Assembly (NCBI GenBank): GCA_002633025.1
Contig: NMRB01000017.1
Coordinates: 220,919 to 284,918, forward strand
DNA: 64,000 nt
Direction: 5' to 3'
Source of the DNA: Notospermus geniculatus
Lineage: Eukaryota > Nemertea > Pilidiophora > Heteronemertea > Lineidae
In this document: piece after piece, positions 30,068 to 40,339 of the stretch
How positions within the stretch are numbered: position 1 is the first letter of the stretch
How the letters are laid out: every line of letters begins with the position of its first letter
Position numbers and translations under genes: made by a program
Notes under the pieces: generated by a model
Told to the model about the DNA's origin: nothing
Database searches by the model: none
The model's input: only the letters and a program-made list of their open reading frames with translations

Positions 30068-30253
30068 TCACAGAAATCAATTTAAAGTGGTTAAAAGGCT
30101 AAAATGCACTTGTTCACTTTTGGACATACCGGAAATATAGGAATTATAGGACAAAATTGAAGAAATATAGGAATTATAGGAATATAGGAATTATAGGAGC
30201 GAAATCCAAAAAATATAGGAATTATAGGAATTATAGGAACAGTGGGAGGCCTG

Positions 30254-30600
30254 CGTAATTGGCGAATCCCACTTTCTTGGGTTGATAGGTTGACAAATAG
30301 CCTCCCGTGGAAAACAAATGAGGGAACGCCTTCTCTTCTAAATACTGTGCTGTTTCCCAATACACAAATTTGCCTGAATCACTGGGACTTAGGTCAACTT
30401 TTGGAAACTTATGGATTTTTTGCTTGTTTTTGGTTTGCACTTTCGCCTTGTCATAAACTTCCTTTTCAATGATTGCATTGGCAATTAAATCACGACACTG
30501 ATGCGATTAGTGCTATCGTTTTTGACAAACTCATCAATGAGCGTGTCGTCCATTATTTCTGTGAGGTAATGGGGAAGATCGTAACACCCATCAGTAGTGT
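30254..30600 (-). pseudogene. Helitron protein, part 1 (before the hAT insertion)
   Basis: Minus strand: YLTEIMDDTLIDEFVKND, then after a frame change NAIIEKEVYDKAKVQ, GKFVYWETAQYLEEKAFPHL and FSTGGYLSTYQPKKVGFANY. The motif E-x-A-F-P-x-L-F followed by a G-rich turn, basic residues and F-x-x-Y is characteristic of the N-terminal Helitron-like domain upstream of Rep. The hAT-like element interrupts immediately after FANY. Confidence 0.55.
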
Positions 30601-30689
30601 CAGTCTCCACTTGTTCTTTATTGTCAGATATAAATGGTCATAACAGTGTCTGAAACCGACATAATCAGTGAACTTATAGCAAAGATTTC

Positions 30690-31440
30690 ATGCTTTGTTG
30701 CTACCATACCTTGTGTTAATGATGAATATCCGCCACACACAACCAATGTAAACCAACTGTTGCCAATACTGAATATTATACAACCTGCAAAAAATAATAT
30801 CGCGTACTTGTATGAAATATCTATGACAAATGACAGGCAATAAACACAAATTTCTTGTCGTATGGTTGCCGAAAGTAACAGACACAGATTTATAGTGTTG
30901 GAAACTTTATGACCCAAATTTATTGAAAACTTGAATTGTTGCTACCATACCTTGTGTTAATGATGAATATCAGCCACACAACCAATGTGAACCAATGTTG
31001 CCAATACTGAATATTATACAATCTGAAAAAAAGAAAATTTAACATAGTGAACATGTAAAAAATTTCTATGACAAGCAAGGACAAACTTCTTGTCGTGTGC
31101 TTGTGAAGCAACAGACATAGATTTACAGTGTTGGAAACATTATGGCCTGAATTTATTTAAAGCTCTTTTTACCATGTTTACCAATGTCATTTGGTCAAAT
31201 AATGGTCATAACATTGTTCTGTAGGCCAATTTTGTTGTTGCATAGTTAGCTGGCTGCAGCATGGTGCACTGGAGTCAGTGGTAGGTTTACAGGTACATGT
31301 AGAATATATCATGGATGTTTACCATACCTTGTAGTTGTGGTAGTGATGAAAAATCTCGGCAACCCAACCAATACTTGTAGTAGTACTATCTTCCAGACAA
31401 TTGATGTCAGCAATGTAGAATAATAATATACACCTGATGA
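30690..31440. repeat. Tandem repeat, unit of about 242 bp
   Basis: TTGCTACCATACCTTGTGTT...GCCAATACTGAATATTATAC occurs at 30696-30800 and again at 30938-31035 with high identity. A third, diverged copy starts near 31317. The intervening part (CTTGTCGT-TG, GTGTTGGAAAC) also repeats. No coding signal. Confidence 0.75.
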
Positions 31441-31682
31441 AAAGAAAGTGCGTTTGAAAAAGCAATCACTGCTGACACTCTGTCGCACACTGTTTCACAT
31501 GGCCACAGAGAGCCCCCTACACACATGTACGCAGAGATAACAACCTCAAAATGAAATGGTCCATGGACCATGTGGTCACCCGTTTGGACATGCATGTAAT
31601 AGTGTAATGACAGAGAGATGTACCTGTCAGTTATGAGCAATCTGGCTCAAGTCATTCCCAAGCTGCAGGACTTCAATGACTG

Positions 31683-32280
31683 CCCAGGACATGAATCTTA
31701 CTAATAATCTTATAATTTTCTTTGTAAGTACAGTACAGGTCACAATTGACATCCCTAAATTCGCGTAAGTTACGCGTAAGTCACTCGTAACTTACGCAAC
31801 AACTCACGAGCGTAACTTACGAGGTGAGTTACACGAATTTCGCTAGGTACGCAATGATTTACGAGGCGAGTTGGGCGATTTTGGCGAGTTACGCAGTGAG
31901 TTACGCGAAACCAAAGCCGTAAGTTACGCATAACTTACGAGTAACTTACGCGAAGCCGTGAGGGATGTCAATTGTGACCTGTACTGTATCTTAGCTATTT
32001 ATTACTCAGATCTTAGTAAGAAAAATCTTAGTAAGATTTTTTTTGATAAGATTCTTACAAGAAAAATCTTAGTAGAATTTTTATCAGATTCTTACATGAA
32101 ACAATAACAAATATTTTTCTTAGTAAGATATTGGTAAGAAAAATCTTACTAAGATTTTTCTTGTACGAATCTTATCAGAAAATTCTGACTAAGATTTTTC
32201 TTACTAAGATCTTACTAAGAAATAGCTAAGATACTTACAAAGAAAATTATAAGATTATTAGTAAGATTTATGTCCTGGGT
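31683..32280. mobile_element. Outer nonautonomous TIR element with 6-bp TSD
   Basis: TIRs begin CCCAGGACAT and continue TCTTACTAATAATCTTATAA for about 48 bp. TGACTG flanks both sides (31677-31682 and 32281-32286). The body is a mass of ATCTTAGTAAGAAAA variants. It is interrupted by the inner element at 31731-31986, and symmetry of the outer TIR resumes exactly when that is removed. Confidence 0.9.
31731..31986. mobile_element. Inner TIR element with TA TSD
   Basis: CAGTACAGGTCACAATTGAC at the left and GTCAATTGTGACCTGTACTG at the right; TA precedes and follows. The interior repeats GTAAGTTACGC and complements. TA duplication suggests Tc1/mariner-type mobilisation. Confidence 0.9.
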
Positions 32281-33212
32281 GACTGTTGGGTTATGCCACC
32301 TGGCGACCATATACTGGATTAAAACTTCACATGCTCACAAAGGTCATCTATAGGGAACCACATAGCACATTTGAGCGCGCTGGGTCAAGTCGTTCCTGAG
32401 TTATAGCACATTTGATAATTTTCGGGGTACGCCACCTGGCGGCCATATTGGAACTTTAATCACGCCGAAATTTGACATGGCACTCTGGGTCAAGCCGTTC
32501 CCGAGTTATATAGCACTTCAATGATTTTCATGTTATGCCACCTGGCGGCCATATTGGATGTCCGATCAGGCCGAAACCCGGTATTTTTGAAGTTACCCCT
32601 CTAATACATGTTTATGCAAAATATGAAAACGCTCGGTGAAATAATGAAGAAAAGTGGCACGTTTGATACTTTTGTCGAACTCTGACCTCTGTGACCTTGA
32701 AAAGTAGGTCAAAGCAAAAACCGTTACATATATTATGTATCCTAATTAGATACACCTAATGATACAAATTTGGAGATGATCCAGCCATTCGTAGAGGAGT
32801 TAGTGCACTTTTTGTGTTTTTGATTTTGGCCACCTGGAGGCCAAGCCAATAATCGAATCGGACCGAAACTTCGCGTCATGGGTCATCTGACCTGGGGCTA
32901 TATATCTGCCAAGTTTCAGATCAATAGGCCCAGCGGTTACAAAACGAGCCCTGCTAACGGACGACGACGGACGCTGCACCATTGTAAGAGATCACGGGTG
33001 AGCTAATGACCCGCTATCAGTCATTTTCCTCTCATATCTGTAATTTGTCTATAACGCCACACTTTTTTATATGTTGCATTAAGAAACTCCCAACCCAAAA
33101 CGTATGTGCGGGTGGGTGAGAAAAATAGAAATGAACAAATCACCATTCTTCGCTTTGAGTGCACTGGAGATATGATTTTCCCACCATTTGAGGATGTATT
33201 TGTGCACTCTTA

Positions 33213-34268
33213 TGGCAAGCGGATTGTCCAGTTATTCAACAAACCTATATTTTTGCAATAAAACTTAGTTTTTGTGGATAAAATATAGGTTTTTTGACAA
33301 AAACTAGTATTAATATTAATATTAATATTAATATTAATATTAAACTAATATAATATTTTTTCCCAAAAAACCTAGTTTTTGTCAAATAACTTATATTTTT
33401 TGCAATAAAACCTGGTTGTTTTCAATAAAACCAAGTTTTTTACGATAAAATATAGGTTTTTCAATCATCAGCATAAAACTTAGTTTTTATCTAAAATGTT
33501 AGTTTTTCGGCAATAACTGGACATATAGCCAAGAAACTTATATTTATGCTTAAAAAACCTGGTTTTATAGAAAAATAGTTTTTCTTCAATAAAACCAGTA
33601 TTTTCGTAGAAAATATAGGTTTCTTGAATAACTGGACAAACGGCGTACAAAAACCTAGTTTTTATCACGAAACTTGTATTTTCTACCTCGTCCCACGTAC
33701 ACGATCCTTTGTCATATTGGGACGAGGATAGGAAACCTGGGGCCTATGGGTCATGATGTATATAGTTGCACGCACAGCATTACTGGGGACGGGTATTTCG
33801 CAATCTTGGTCAGTGGGGGCGAGGTTCAAAAAGGTAGGTTTCTATAAAAACTAGGTTTTTATCAAAAACCTACTTTTTATGGCATAAAACTTGGTTTTAG
33901 TAAAAAAACTTGTTTTTTTGACCAATCAACTTAGTTTTATGGAATAACTGGACATTTCAGTGCAGAAACTTACATTTTTGTCGATAAAATGGGGGTTGTT
34001 TGGCATAAAACCATGTTTTTTGCCATAAAATATAGGTTCTTTACAAAAACTAAGTTTTTTGATAAAAACCTATATTTTATGAAGCAAAAAACTAAGTTTT
34101 CTTCAATAAAACTTGGTTTTAGACAAAAACTAGTTTTTTTGGGGAGAAAATATTAGTTTTTGTCAAAAAACCTCTATTTTATCCACAAAAACTAAGTTTT
34201 ATGAGCAAAAAACTAGGTTTCAGTGCAAAAGTATAGGTTTTTTGAATAACTGGACAATCCGCTTGCCA
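33213..34268. mobile_element. 1-kb AT-rich TIR element built from ACCTAGTTTTT/ATAGGTTTTT modules
   Basis: Ends TGGCAAGCGGATTGTCCAGT and its complement, symmetric through TTATTCAA-AAACCTATA (about 38 bp). TA lies on both sides. The interior is an irregular tandem and inverted array of modules such as AAAACTTAGTTTTTG and AAATATAGGTTTTT, with internal GAATAACTGGACA copies resembling the terminus and an ATTAAT microsatellite at 33308-33343. No reading frame longer than chance. Confidence 0.85.
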
Positions 34269-34504
34269 TATGAGCATTGTTTGCTGACACAACCTTTGTT
34301 TTCTTTTTCATCATGTGTAAGAGGTCATGTCGGCGCCTTATGCACATGCTATGCTACTGATCTCAAAGTGATAAACACAACATATTCCATATTCAAACGT
34401 CTTATAAACTTACCTTGAAGTAATGTCGATGTGAAAAATCACAATAAACTCGGATATACACCGGAGAACGTCTCACACTGTCTCACAATCGTCTAGGAAA
34501 AGAT

Positions 34505-34740
34505 GAATCAGAAACCCGAGAAGTCGAAGGTGTGCTGCCATCGCCACACGAGCACCTTGGTGAAGATCAGACGGGCCGATGCCAAACCGAAGCACATTGC
34601 TTTGAAATGGAAGATCACAGACCGATTGTAAACCTCAGGTACGTCCTGAATACTTCACGGGGACATGCAAGTAAGCATCTTACATGTCGAGATTGACCGT
34701 CCAGTCCCCTACACGCAGCTGAGAACGGATCTGCTGTACT
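34505..34740 (-). pseudogene. DIRS-type reverse transcriptase fragment
   Basis: Minus strand: QQIRSQLRVGDWTVNLDM, stop, DAYLHVPVK, then in another frame DLPFKAMCFGLASARLIFTK and VLVWRWQHTFDFSGF. The L-D-(L/M)-x-D-A-Y-x-H-(V/I)-P motif A and F-x-x-M-(C/P)-F-G-L-x-S-A-P/R block are diagnostic of DIRS/Ngaro reverse transcriptases (tyrosine-recombinase retroelements). The Y-x-D-D motif is not reached. Confidence 0.6.
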
Positions 34741-35079
34741 TTACATGCGGTTTAGCCGTGACGTCAGCAGAAAGAAGGCAGGCTTACCAAGGACGATAGC
34801 CAATTAAACGCAAAGTTCTCTGTTGATCAGTATGTTTACAGAGTGACGACTTGATGAATGATTTGCAGCTTTTTTTGTGACTTTCAAAGATCAGACTGAA
34901 TCTTTTCAAAGTGCCGACAGCTATGTAGGCATGCGCTGCTATATGGTGATCGCCAACTATCCCCTCGCTACCGGTGTAATAACCTCTCGTACATGATGTC
35001 TCCCGGTTTAGGAGTACGTGATTTCTCATCCAAAATAGGCACTGTTCATTGATTCTGACAAATGACCTCACTATTGTCT

Positions 35080-35540
35080 CAGCCCTTCAAACTAACCTTG
35101 TTCAGCCTGATCATGTACTCACAGCCAAGTGATTTTACCAAATCAAGGAAAGGTTCGTAGTTGGTAGTTTGGGGCTATTCGCGCTTCGCCAGCCAATAAA
35201 GGCACTTCATAGGCCCTATGAGGGTCATCCTGTCAAGCTTCACAACGCCCTCAAAAGCATGCTGTACCGTTGTTGCCGTCCGTTAGCTGCTTTCGAGCTC
35301 TACAGCCTCCTTGTGGTTGTCAGTTTTGCTGTGCTTTGTTAGCGAGTGCCTCTGGTAGGATGTGCAGGGAGCCTGAGTCCACACGCCATTTCTTGACCGC
35401 TGTTTGTGCTTGATGCACAGATTGCATATCATAGCTGAATAAGCAGGAAATTCTCCAACATTTTTTTTACGACAAATGAAGAATCTGTCAGAAATGTTAT
35501 ACCCTCGGTAAATGGGCCAAGGCTTACAATATATTGTCAC
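35080..35540 (-). pseudogene. Zinc-finger hAT-derived (ZNF862/C17orf113-like) fragment
   Basis: Minus strand: MICNLCIKHKQRSRNGVWTQ, SYQRHSLTKHSKTDNHKEAV (a C-x2-C...H-x4-H TTF/BED-like finger), stop, then EGVVKLDRMTLIGPMKCLYW, LAKRE, and after a shift EPFLDLVKSLGCEYMIRLNK. The finger followed by Y-W-L-A-K-x-(E)...L-x-S-L-G-C matches, as I recall it, the N-terminal part of ZNF862-like proteins, which descend from hAT transposases. Frame breaks indicate a pseudogene. Confidence 0.5.
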
Positions 35541-35649
35541 GTGTCTGCAATTCAGTGCAAACCACTATGTATTAGGGGATCGTCGGTGGTTGGAAAATGG
35601 TTCGCGTGTAATAGAATTCGCGGGGGTATTGACCAATTCGCGATTTTCT

Positions 35650-35772
35650 GCTTATACACAGAGTATAAGCAGTAGATATCACAAATTATTGACACAGAGC
35701 ATAGGCTAAGCAGTAGATATCATAAAATTATTGACTATACACAGAGCATAAGCAGTAAATATCACAAAATTG
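35650..35772. repeat. Tandem repeat, about three units of 43-46 bp
   Basis: ACACAGAGCATAAGCAGTA followed by GATATCACAAAATTATTGAC, three diverged units. Confidence 0.75.
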
Positions 35773-35801
35773 ACTTGACCACAGCGAGCGTTAAAAGTAG
35801 T

Positions 35802-36803
35802 GGCTTACTGGAGTTTACGCAAAAACGCAATGACGAAAAAAACGCAAAAACCGAGGGAGTAATCATTATTTTCATCGCTATCTTTTCCTGTTCAACCAAT
35901 GCACCAATTCCATGTAGACCGTCAGTTCTGCCGCGAAGACAAACAGCTGGGCCGCCCAATGCTGTAGCAACCTGTAGGCCTACATGTATTCGGCCCACAA
36001 TAAACCTAGCTACACGTTATTTCCCCCAATTTTACCAAATGTCCCGAAATGCTAGAAAAAATTCTGCATGCAGGTCAGCAAAGCGCACGCGGTCGGAACG
36101 TCATACCGAGGGACGTCACCATGGTCACAGTGTCGACGTAGTGCCAGCGGATAGGCCTACATCAGTGCACGTCACAGCGTCATGGGGTGACGTCATGATG
36201 ATCGCACGTGCGTGCGTAAATACAGAAGTTCCTACTCCACGGCATGCATGGGATAGCATTCACGCATGGAGACAGCCAGGTAGGCCCAAATTTTGATGTA
36301 AAAGCGCTGGGTTACACACTAATAGGCCTATGCTTTGTTATCACATTGCACCGGAAAGGTGGCCGTTAAAAAGAGGTTAGGCCTACCGTGGTCAAATAAC
36401 CATGCAATCAACACCGTGCAGAGTAGTACGCTCTGCTGGTGGCTTCTGGAACCAAAATGGTTCAGCCGGCCTGGCATGCCTGGAGCATAATGCACAACAC
36501 TATGACTATCGGCCTGACCGACATAGACATTTTGCGATCAAACTTGGCTTGTCTAGCGTTCTATACCAAAAAATAATGGTCATCAGAGCTGTCTAGGATG
36601 TGATTAGTGTGTTCATCATATCACATTTCGAGTTCGAAAATGCGAATCGAGACTTTTTAATACGCGAAACTGAATAATGTTTACTCCCCATGCAACCTCG
36701 ATTCGTGACATTTTCAACCCTATCCTGGCTGTGTAAATTCAGGTGGTGAGGTTTTTGCGTTTTTGCGTTTTGCGTTGCGTTTTTGCGTAAACTCCAGTAA
36801 GCC
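35802..36803. mobile_element. Nonautonomous TIR element with 9-bp TSD (MULE-type)
   Basis: TIR GGCTTACTGGAGTTTACGCA and complement, extending with AAAACGCAA repeats to about 45 bp. AAAAGTAGT occurs directly outside both ends (35793-35801 and 36804-36812). 9-bp TSDs are typical of Mutator elements. The interior has several GTAGGCCTAC palindromes and no transposase. A third AAAAGTAGT nearby (36837-36845) belongs to the host sequence. Confidence 0.9.
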
Positions 36804-36919
36804 AAAAGTAGTAAATAGATCAGACCCCAGCAAACATTAAAAGTAGTAAAAAATCCAAATGATTACATTCACAGTGGTCCAAAGCTAACACGTATGGCCA
36901 AGGCCTCTATTATCTAAGT

Positions 36920-37125
36920 CTAATTGAAAATGTCTCTCTTTATCTCCTCCCACGTTTCATTCAACTCCTCATCAAAAGTCTTGGCCTCACCCAGTTCTAC
37001 CCTCGGGCTATTTCCAATATCCAAAATTCTTCCTTCAACTTCGTTCTTCACCTCTTTCTCTTCCTTCACAATGTGAACAAACACCTCTTCAGTAATTAAC
37101 TTCACTTTCAAATTTTCCTTAGGTG
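36920..37125 (-). CDS. Acidic C-terminal tail following the zinc-finger exon
   Basis: The minus-strand frame PKENLKVKLITEEVFVHIVK, EEKEVKNEVEG, GEAKTFDEELNETWEEIKRD ends in a TAG at 36920-36922. Glu/Lys-rich and free of stops, it overlaps the end of the zinc-finger segment in another frame. One small indel would join them. No known domain. Confidence 0.35.
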
Positions 37126-37351
37126 CAGGACAACAGGAACATGAGTGTTATAAAGGACCATGTCGCTGTGTTGCCTTCTCAAGTGTCGGCGAAGTTGACT
37201 GGCGGTCAAATACCGCCCAGGGCACAGGCAAAAACGCTTCGGTGGCTTTCCAGAGCACCATCTCCTATGACCAAGAAACTCTCCTCCCGAAAACACCCCT
37301 CCACACCACGAACACTTCCTTCCGTATATCCATATCCCTGAGGACGATGCC
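37108..37351 (-). CDS. Spliced zinc-finger exon downstream of the gypsy integrase
   Basis: On the minus strand a strong acceptor (TTTACTATATTTTCAG) precedes GGCATCGTCC at 37351. The frame encodes KCSWCGGVFSGGEFLGHRRW-C and FCLCPGRYLTASQLRRHLRR-QH, two C2H2/C2HC-like fingers. It lies 24 bp beyond the stop of the integrase frame, on the same strand, so an intron could join the two. Gypsy integrases normally end soon after the GPY/F module, so this tail is unusual. Confidence 0.45.
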
Positions 37352-37374
37352 CTGAAAATATAGTAAATAATCAA

Positions 37375-38363
37375 TCAGCTCCACTCCCCCTTGAGAGCAA
37401 GGCTTGCACCATAATCCCGAAACCCAATCCCAAATCTACTCTTGGGCTTCACAGTCCTTCCACTACTAGTAATTGTACTGCTAAACATTTTATCTGGCTC
37501 AATGTCCTTATCACAAACAGAAGATTCAATCTCAACCTTCTTGTCCACTTCTGCTTGTGCATCTAAGCCAACATCATTATTTACATTCATTATACTTACA
37601 GGTTCCTCAACAGGTTCTACACCTGCTTTTGATTCAGATGGAGCTGAATTCAGCTCTGAAGTGGTTGCTACTATTTCAGAATCAGTCTTCTCAGAGGTAC
37701 ATTCCATATTCAGCCAGCCTATTCCAGGCTCTCCTAGGTATTCTTTTTGCCTATCAAAATATACCACCTTCGGCTTACTCCTAGGCGATTTCTGAATTCG
37801 GTACATCACGTCATCTAACACATCAATAATTAAGAAAGGACCACCTCTGTAACTTTGGGGAAATCCCCTTTTTCGACTTTGGGTTAAAAGCCATACCCAG
37901 TCACCTCTAGAGCATGGAGAACCTCTGGCTTTCAAGTCATAATTGGTTTTCTGTCGTCTGGAGTTTTTCACCACAGACTTTCTCGCTTTCTCATGTGCAT
38001 AACTGAGCCTCTCCCTCAACAAATCCGCATATAAAGTGTGACTCAATTTCAGACCTCAAATCCTTCTCCAAACCTTCTGCATACAAATCAAGAGGCAGCT
38101 TGACCTCCCTTCCTAACATTAACATATTTGGGGTTTCCTGAGTTGTTTCTTGAACACCACACCTGTATGCCATCATGACAAACAGTAAGTAAGTATCCCG
38201 GTCTGACTGGTTCTCAGAGACCAAAGTTGAGACCATCGACAACAAAGTGGAGTTAAATCTTTCCACCAAACCATCGGACTGAGTATGTAGCGGGGTTTGG
38301 TGGAGGCCTAGTAGCTTATATGTCTCCTTATATAGGGACGATTGAAATTAAGCACCTTCATCA
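37375..38363 (-). pseudogene. Ty3/gypsy integrase: end of core, GPY/F module, C-terminal tail
   Basis: Minus strand: QSDGLVERFNSTLLSMVS (catalytic Glu of the DDE core in V-E-R-F-N), MMAYRCGVQETTQETPNMLM, LGREVKLPLDLYAEG, then in an overlapping frame RGDWVWLLTQSRKRGFPQSY, GGPFLIIDVLDDVMYRIQ, KPKVVYFDRQKEY, an acidic tail, and a stop at 37375. An in-frame stop follows the interruption at 38364 and a frame change lies near 38010. Integrase inserts element cDNA into the genome. Confidence 0.85.
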
Positions 38364-39241
38364 GGTAGTCTGTAGTTTCCGGAAAGCTGGAAACCTGGAA
38401 AGTTGGAAAGTACCAGAAAGTGTTAAATTGTAGAAAAAGGATTATACATAAAACGGAATGTGCGACCTTCTTACATCACAGCAGTATGATCAGTGAACAA
38501 ATAAATCATAGCTGCTATCCTAGCTTGGCACTCGTCGTTTTAGTCATTAACAAACGCGAAAATATCTTCCTGCGGCCCACCTACAGTTTTGCTGGTTCGC
38601 CTTTCAGATGAAACCAAGGCTACTACCTTAGTTTGCGCAAAACGGCAGAAGTGGACTCGAAGCCGATTCGTGGTCCTAAAGGGGGCCTGAAAATGACCGC
38701 TAAGGTACAATTACTTCCATGGAGGAACATCCATACTTCGACATTTGTTCAATAATTTTTAGCATTTTTCTTAATCAAAAGCGCATATTCGTGTCGTTTA
38801 GGAGATTTTTCTGATCAGCCAATCTCAATCCCGAATCCACGGCCTGTTCTCCGCCATGCTATCGTAACAGAGTGGTCACAATGCATCATGTCAGCATCTG
38901 ATTCGCACCACAGAAATCGCCCGTACCGGCGATAACAACATGCTGTAGTCGCCCCCTCCGTGCACACACCTGAGACAATTTAAAAAAAAAAAAAAGCATG
39001 TGGGAGGTATGGGGTTAATATCGCTCAATCCATATCAGACAAACATCCAAAAGTACCTGAAATAACAACATCTTTACCTGGTGACGACGACCACAACACA
39101 TGACAACAAACTTCGACCACCACCAGGATCATTCCATTGGGATATTCCAGATTTTATACTGATCCTTTTGGGATTCCCCACACTTTCCAGCTTTCCAACA
39201 TACTTTCCAGGTTTCCAGCTTTCCGGAAACTACAGACTACC
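38364..39241. mobile_element. TIR element with 9-bp TSD inserted in the integrase
   Basis: TIR GGTAGTCTGTAGTTTCCGGA with complement, about 40 bp and rich in CTGGAAACC/GGAAAGT. CCTTCATCA directly flanks both ends (38355-38363, 39242-39250). 878 bp, no transposase frame. Removing it rejoins the integrase core. The 9-bp TSD points to MULE-type mobilisation. Confidence 0.9.
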
Positions 39242-39660
39242 CCTTCATCACTATGACATAACCGGGGAACACCGAACATACAAACAAATTCTGACACAAT
39301 TCTATCTGCCACTGTAGCAGCTTCCATGTCTGGAATTGCATAAGTCTCAGTCCAGCGCGTAAAGTAGTCTGCCACAACCAAAATGTACTTATTTCCCGTA
39401 TTAGTGAGAGGTAAAGGACCCAGAATGTCTGAAGCAATCCTCTCCATAGGTTCCCCTACTCTATACTGCTTACCTTTGGCTCCATTCTTCCTGGATGGAA
39501 TCTTACGACTGGCACAAATGTCACACTGAGCGACCCAAGTCCTAAGATTCGTGGACAGTGGACAAACCATACCAATGGTATCTCAACCTCAGTTTGGGTA
39601 GCACCTTGTCACTACCCAGGTGACCTCCAGTAGGTTCAGCATGAAGCGCAAGAAAATAGG
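39242..39660 (-). pseudogene. Ty3/gypsy integrase: HHCC finger and first part of DDE core
   Basis: Minus strand: EPTGGHLGSDKVL, then after a frameshift TNLRTWVAQCDICASRK (HHCC zinc finger), MERIASDILGPLPLTNTGNK, YILVVADYFTRWTETYAIPD (first catalytic Asp), FGVPRLCHSDEG (second Asp), cut at 39241 by the MULE-type insertion. Continues at 38363. Confidence 0.85.
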
Positions 39661-40333
39661 TTTCTCCAACCTACGCGGAATAATAGTTTACCACCTAATG
39701 GACAAACCGTCATCTGACACTCATCTTCTACATAAAATTCCCTCCCTCAAGAATAATCCGTCCCACTGCGCCCAATAGTGTTCAGAGGCTAGATTCTTCT
39801 CAGACACCTCCTCCCACTTAGGCTGACCTAACCCCTCTCCTTTGCGGAGATAATCCAATCTATCTCGGAGTCATCCCTTTGACCTGACTTTGTCTCCTGT
39901 ATCCCTGCCCTCAATAACTGGTTGCGAGTTTTCAGTGTTTCCACTGTCTGAACTGCCTCCCTTATCAGAGCATCTTGAACCTTCTTCAACAGAATCTTCA
40001 TCCGTGACAGCATTTTCTGCTGTCACCCTCTCCCTAGTTTCCAAATCAACATCTTTCTGCTGGTTTGCATCGCCCTCATATATGGTCTCGACCTTTTCCT
40101 GGGTTCAGAATGTGACCTGGCGGCATGCCTTGCCCCATTCACATCGCCTCCAGTTGGCGTGAAAGCCCGACGAACCTCTTCTGCCACCGAAACAACAGCC
40201 CCTTGTACATGACCAGGCAAAGAAGATTGCAGTTGACGCCCTTCTGGAGTTAACTGCAGTTGCAGTCTCTCTATTAGGCCTAGAAGGATTTGTAGAAGTT
40301 GTGGAATTGTTGCTAATCTGGAGTGCCTGAAAT
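39660..40333 (-). pseudogene. Linker and exon-like region upstream of the integrase
   Basis: Minus strand from an acceptor TTTTCTCTATTTCAG (40334-40348) into GCACTCCAGATTAG. Frames give LTPEGRQLQSSLPGHVQGAV, VSVAEEVRRAFTPTGGDVNG and HAARSHSEPRKRSRPYM, then a Ser/Asp/Glu-rich linker (NAVTDEDSVEEGSRCSDKGG) and GLGQPKWEEVSEKNLASEHY before the HHCC finger. The last block matches the spacer preceding integrase in gypsy polyproteins. No reverse transcriptase or RNase H motifs are present between the leader and integrase. Confidence 0.4.
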
Positions 40334-40339
40334 AGAGAA

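Larger units (their letters stand above)
26989..30253 (-). mobile_element. hAT-like DNA transposon, 3.3 kb
   Basis: Ends are CAGGCCTCCCAC on the left and GTGGGAGGCCTG on the right (12-bp TIR starting CAG, typical of hAT). CGTA-T and CGTA-A flank the two ends, a 4-5 bp TSD shorter than the 8 bp of classical hATs. Both subterminal regions hold arrays of ATAGGAATT in the same orientation. One long minus-strand gene fills the middle, and an assembly gap hides its 5' part. It inserted into a Helitron gene whose frame resumes outside. Confidence 0.75.
31645..33005 (+). repeat. Noncoding interspersed repeat with internal tandem units
   Basis: GGTCAAGCCGTTCCCGAGTT followed by TGCCACCTGGCGGCCATA recurs with a period of 110-120 bp (31645 interrupted by the outer TIR element, 32380, 32480). 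The 3' part ends CGGACGACGACGGACGCTGC and GGTGAGCTAATGA. No protein motif. It looks like the conserved end of an abundant nonautonomous element. Confidence 0.6.

Noticed and set aside
30690-31440. CRISPR-like array
   Set aside because: Units of about 242 bp with no short repeat/spacer alternation, and the sequence is clearly eukaryotic.
33308-33343. Separate microsatellite locus
   Set aside because: ATTAAT run is an internal part of the 1-kb AT-rich TIR element.
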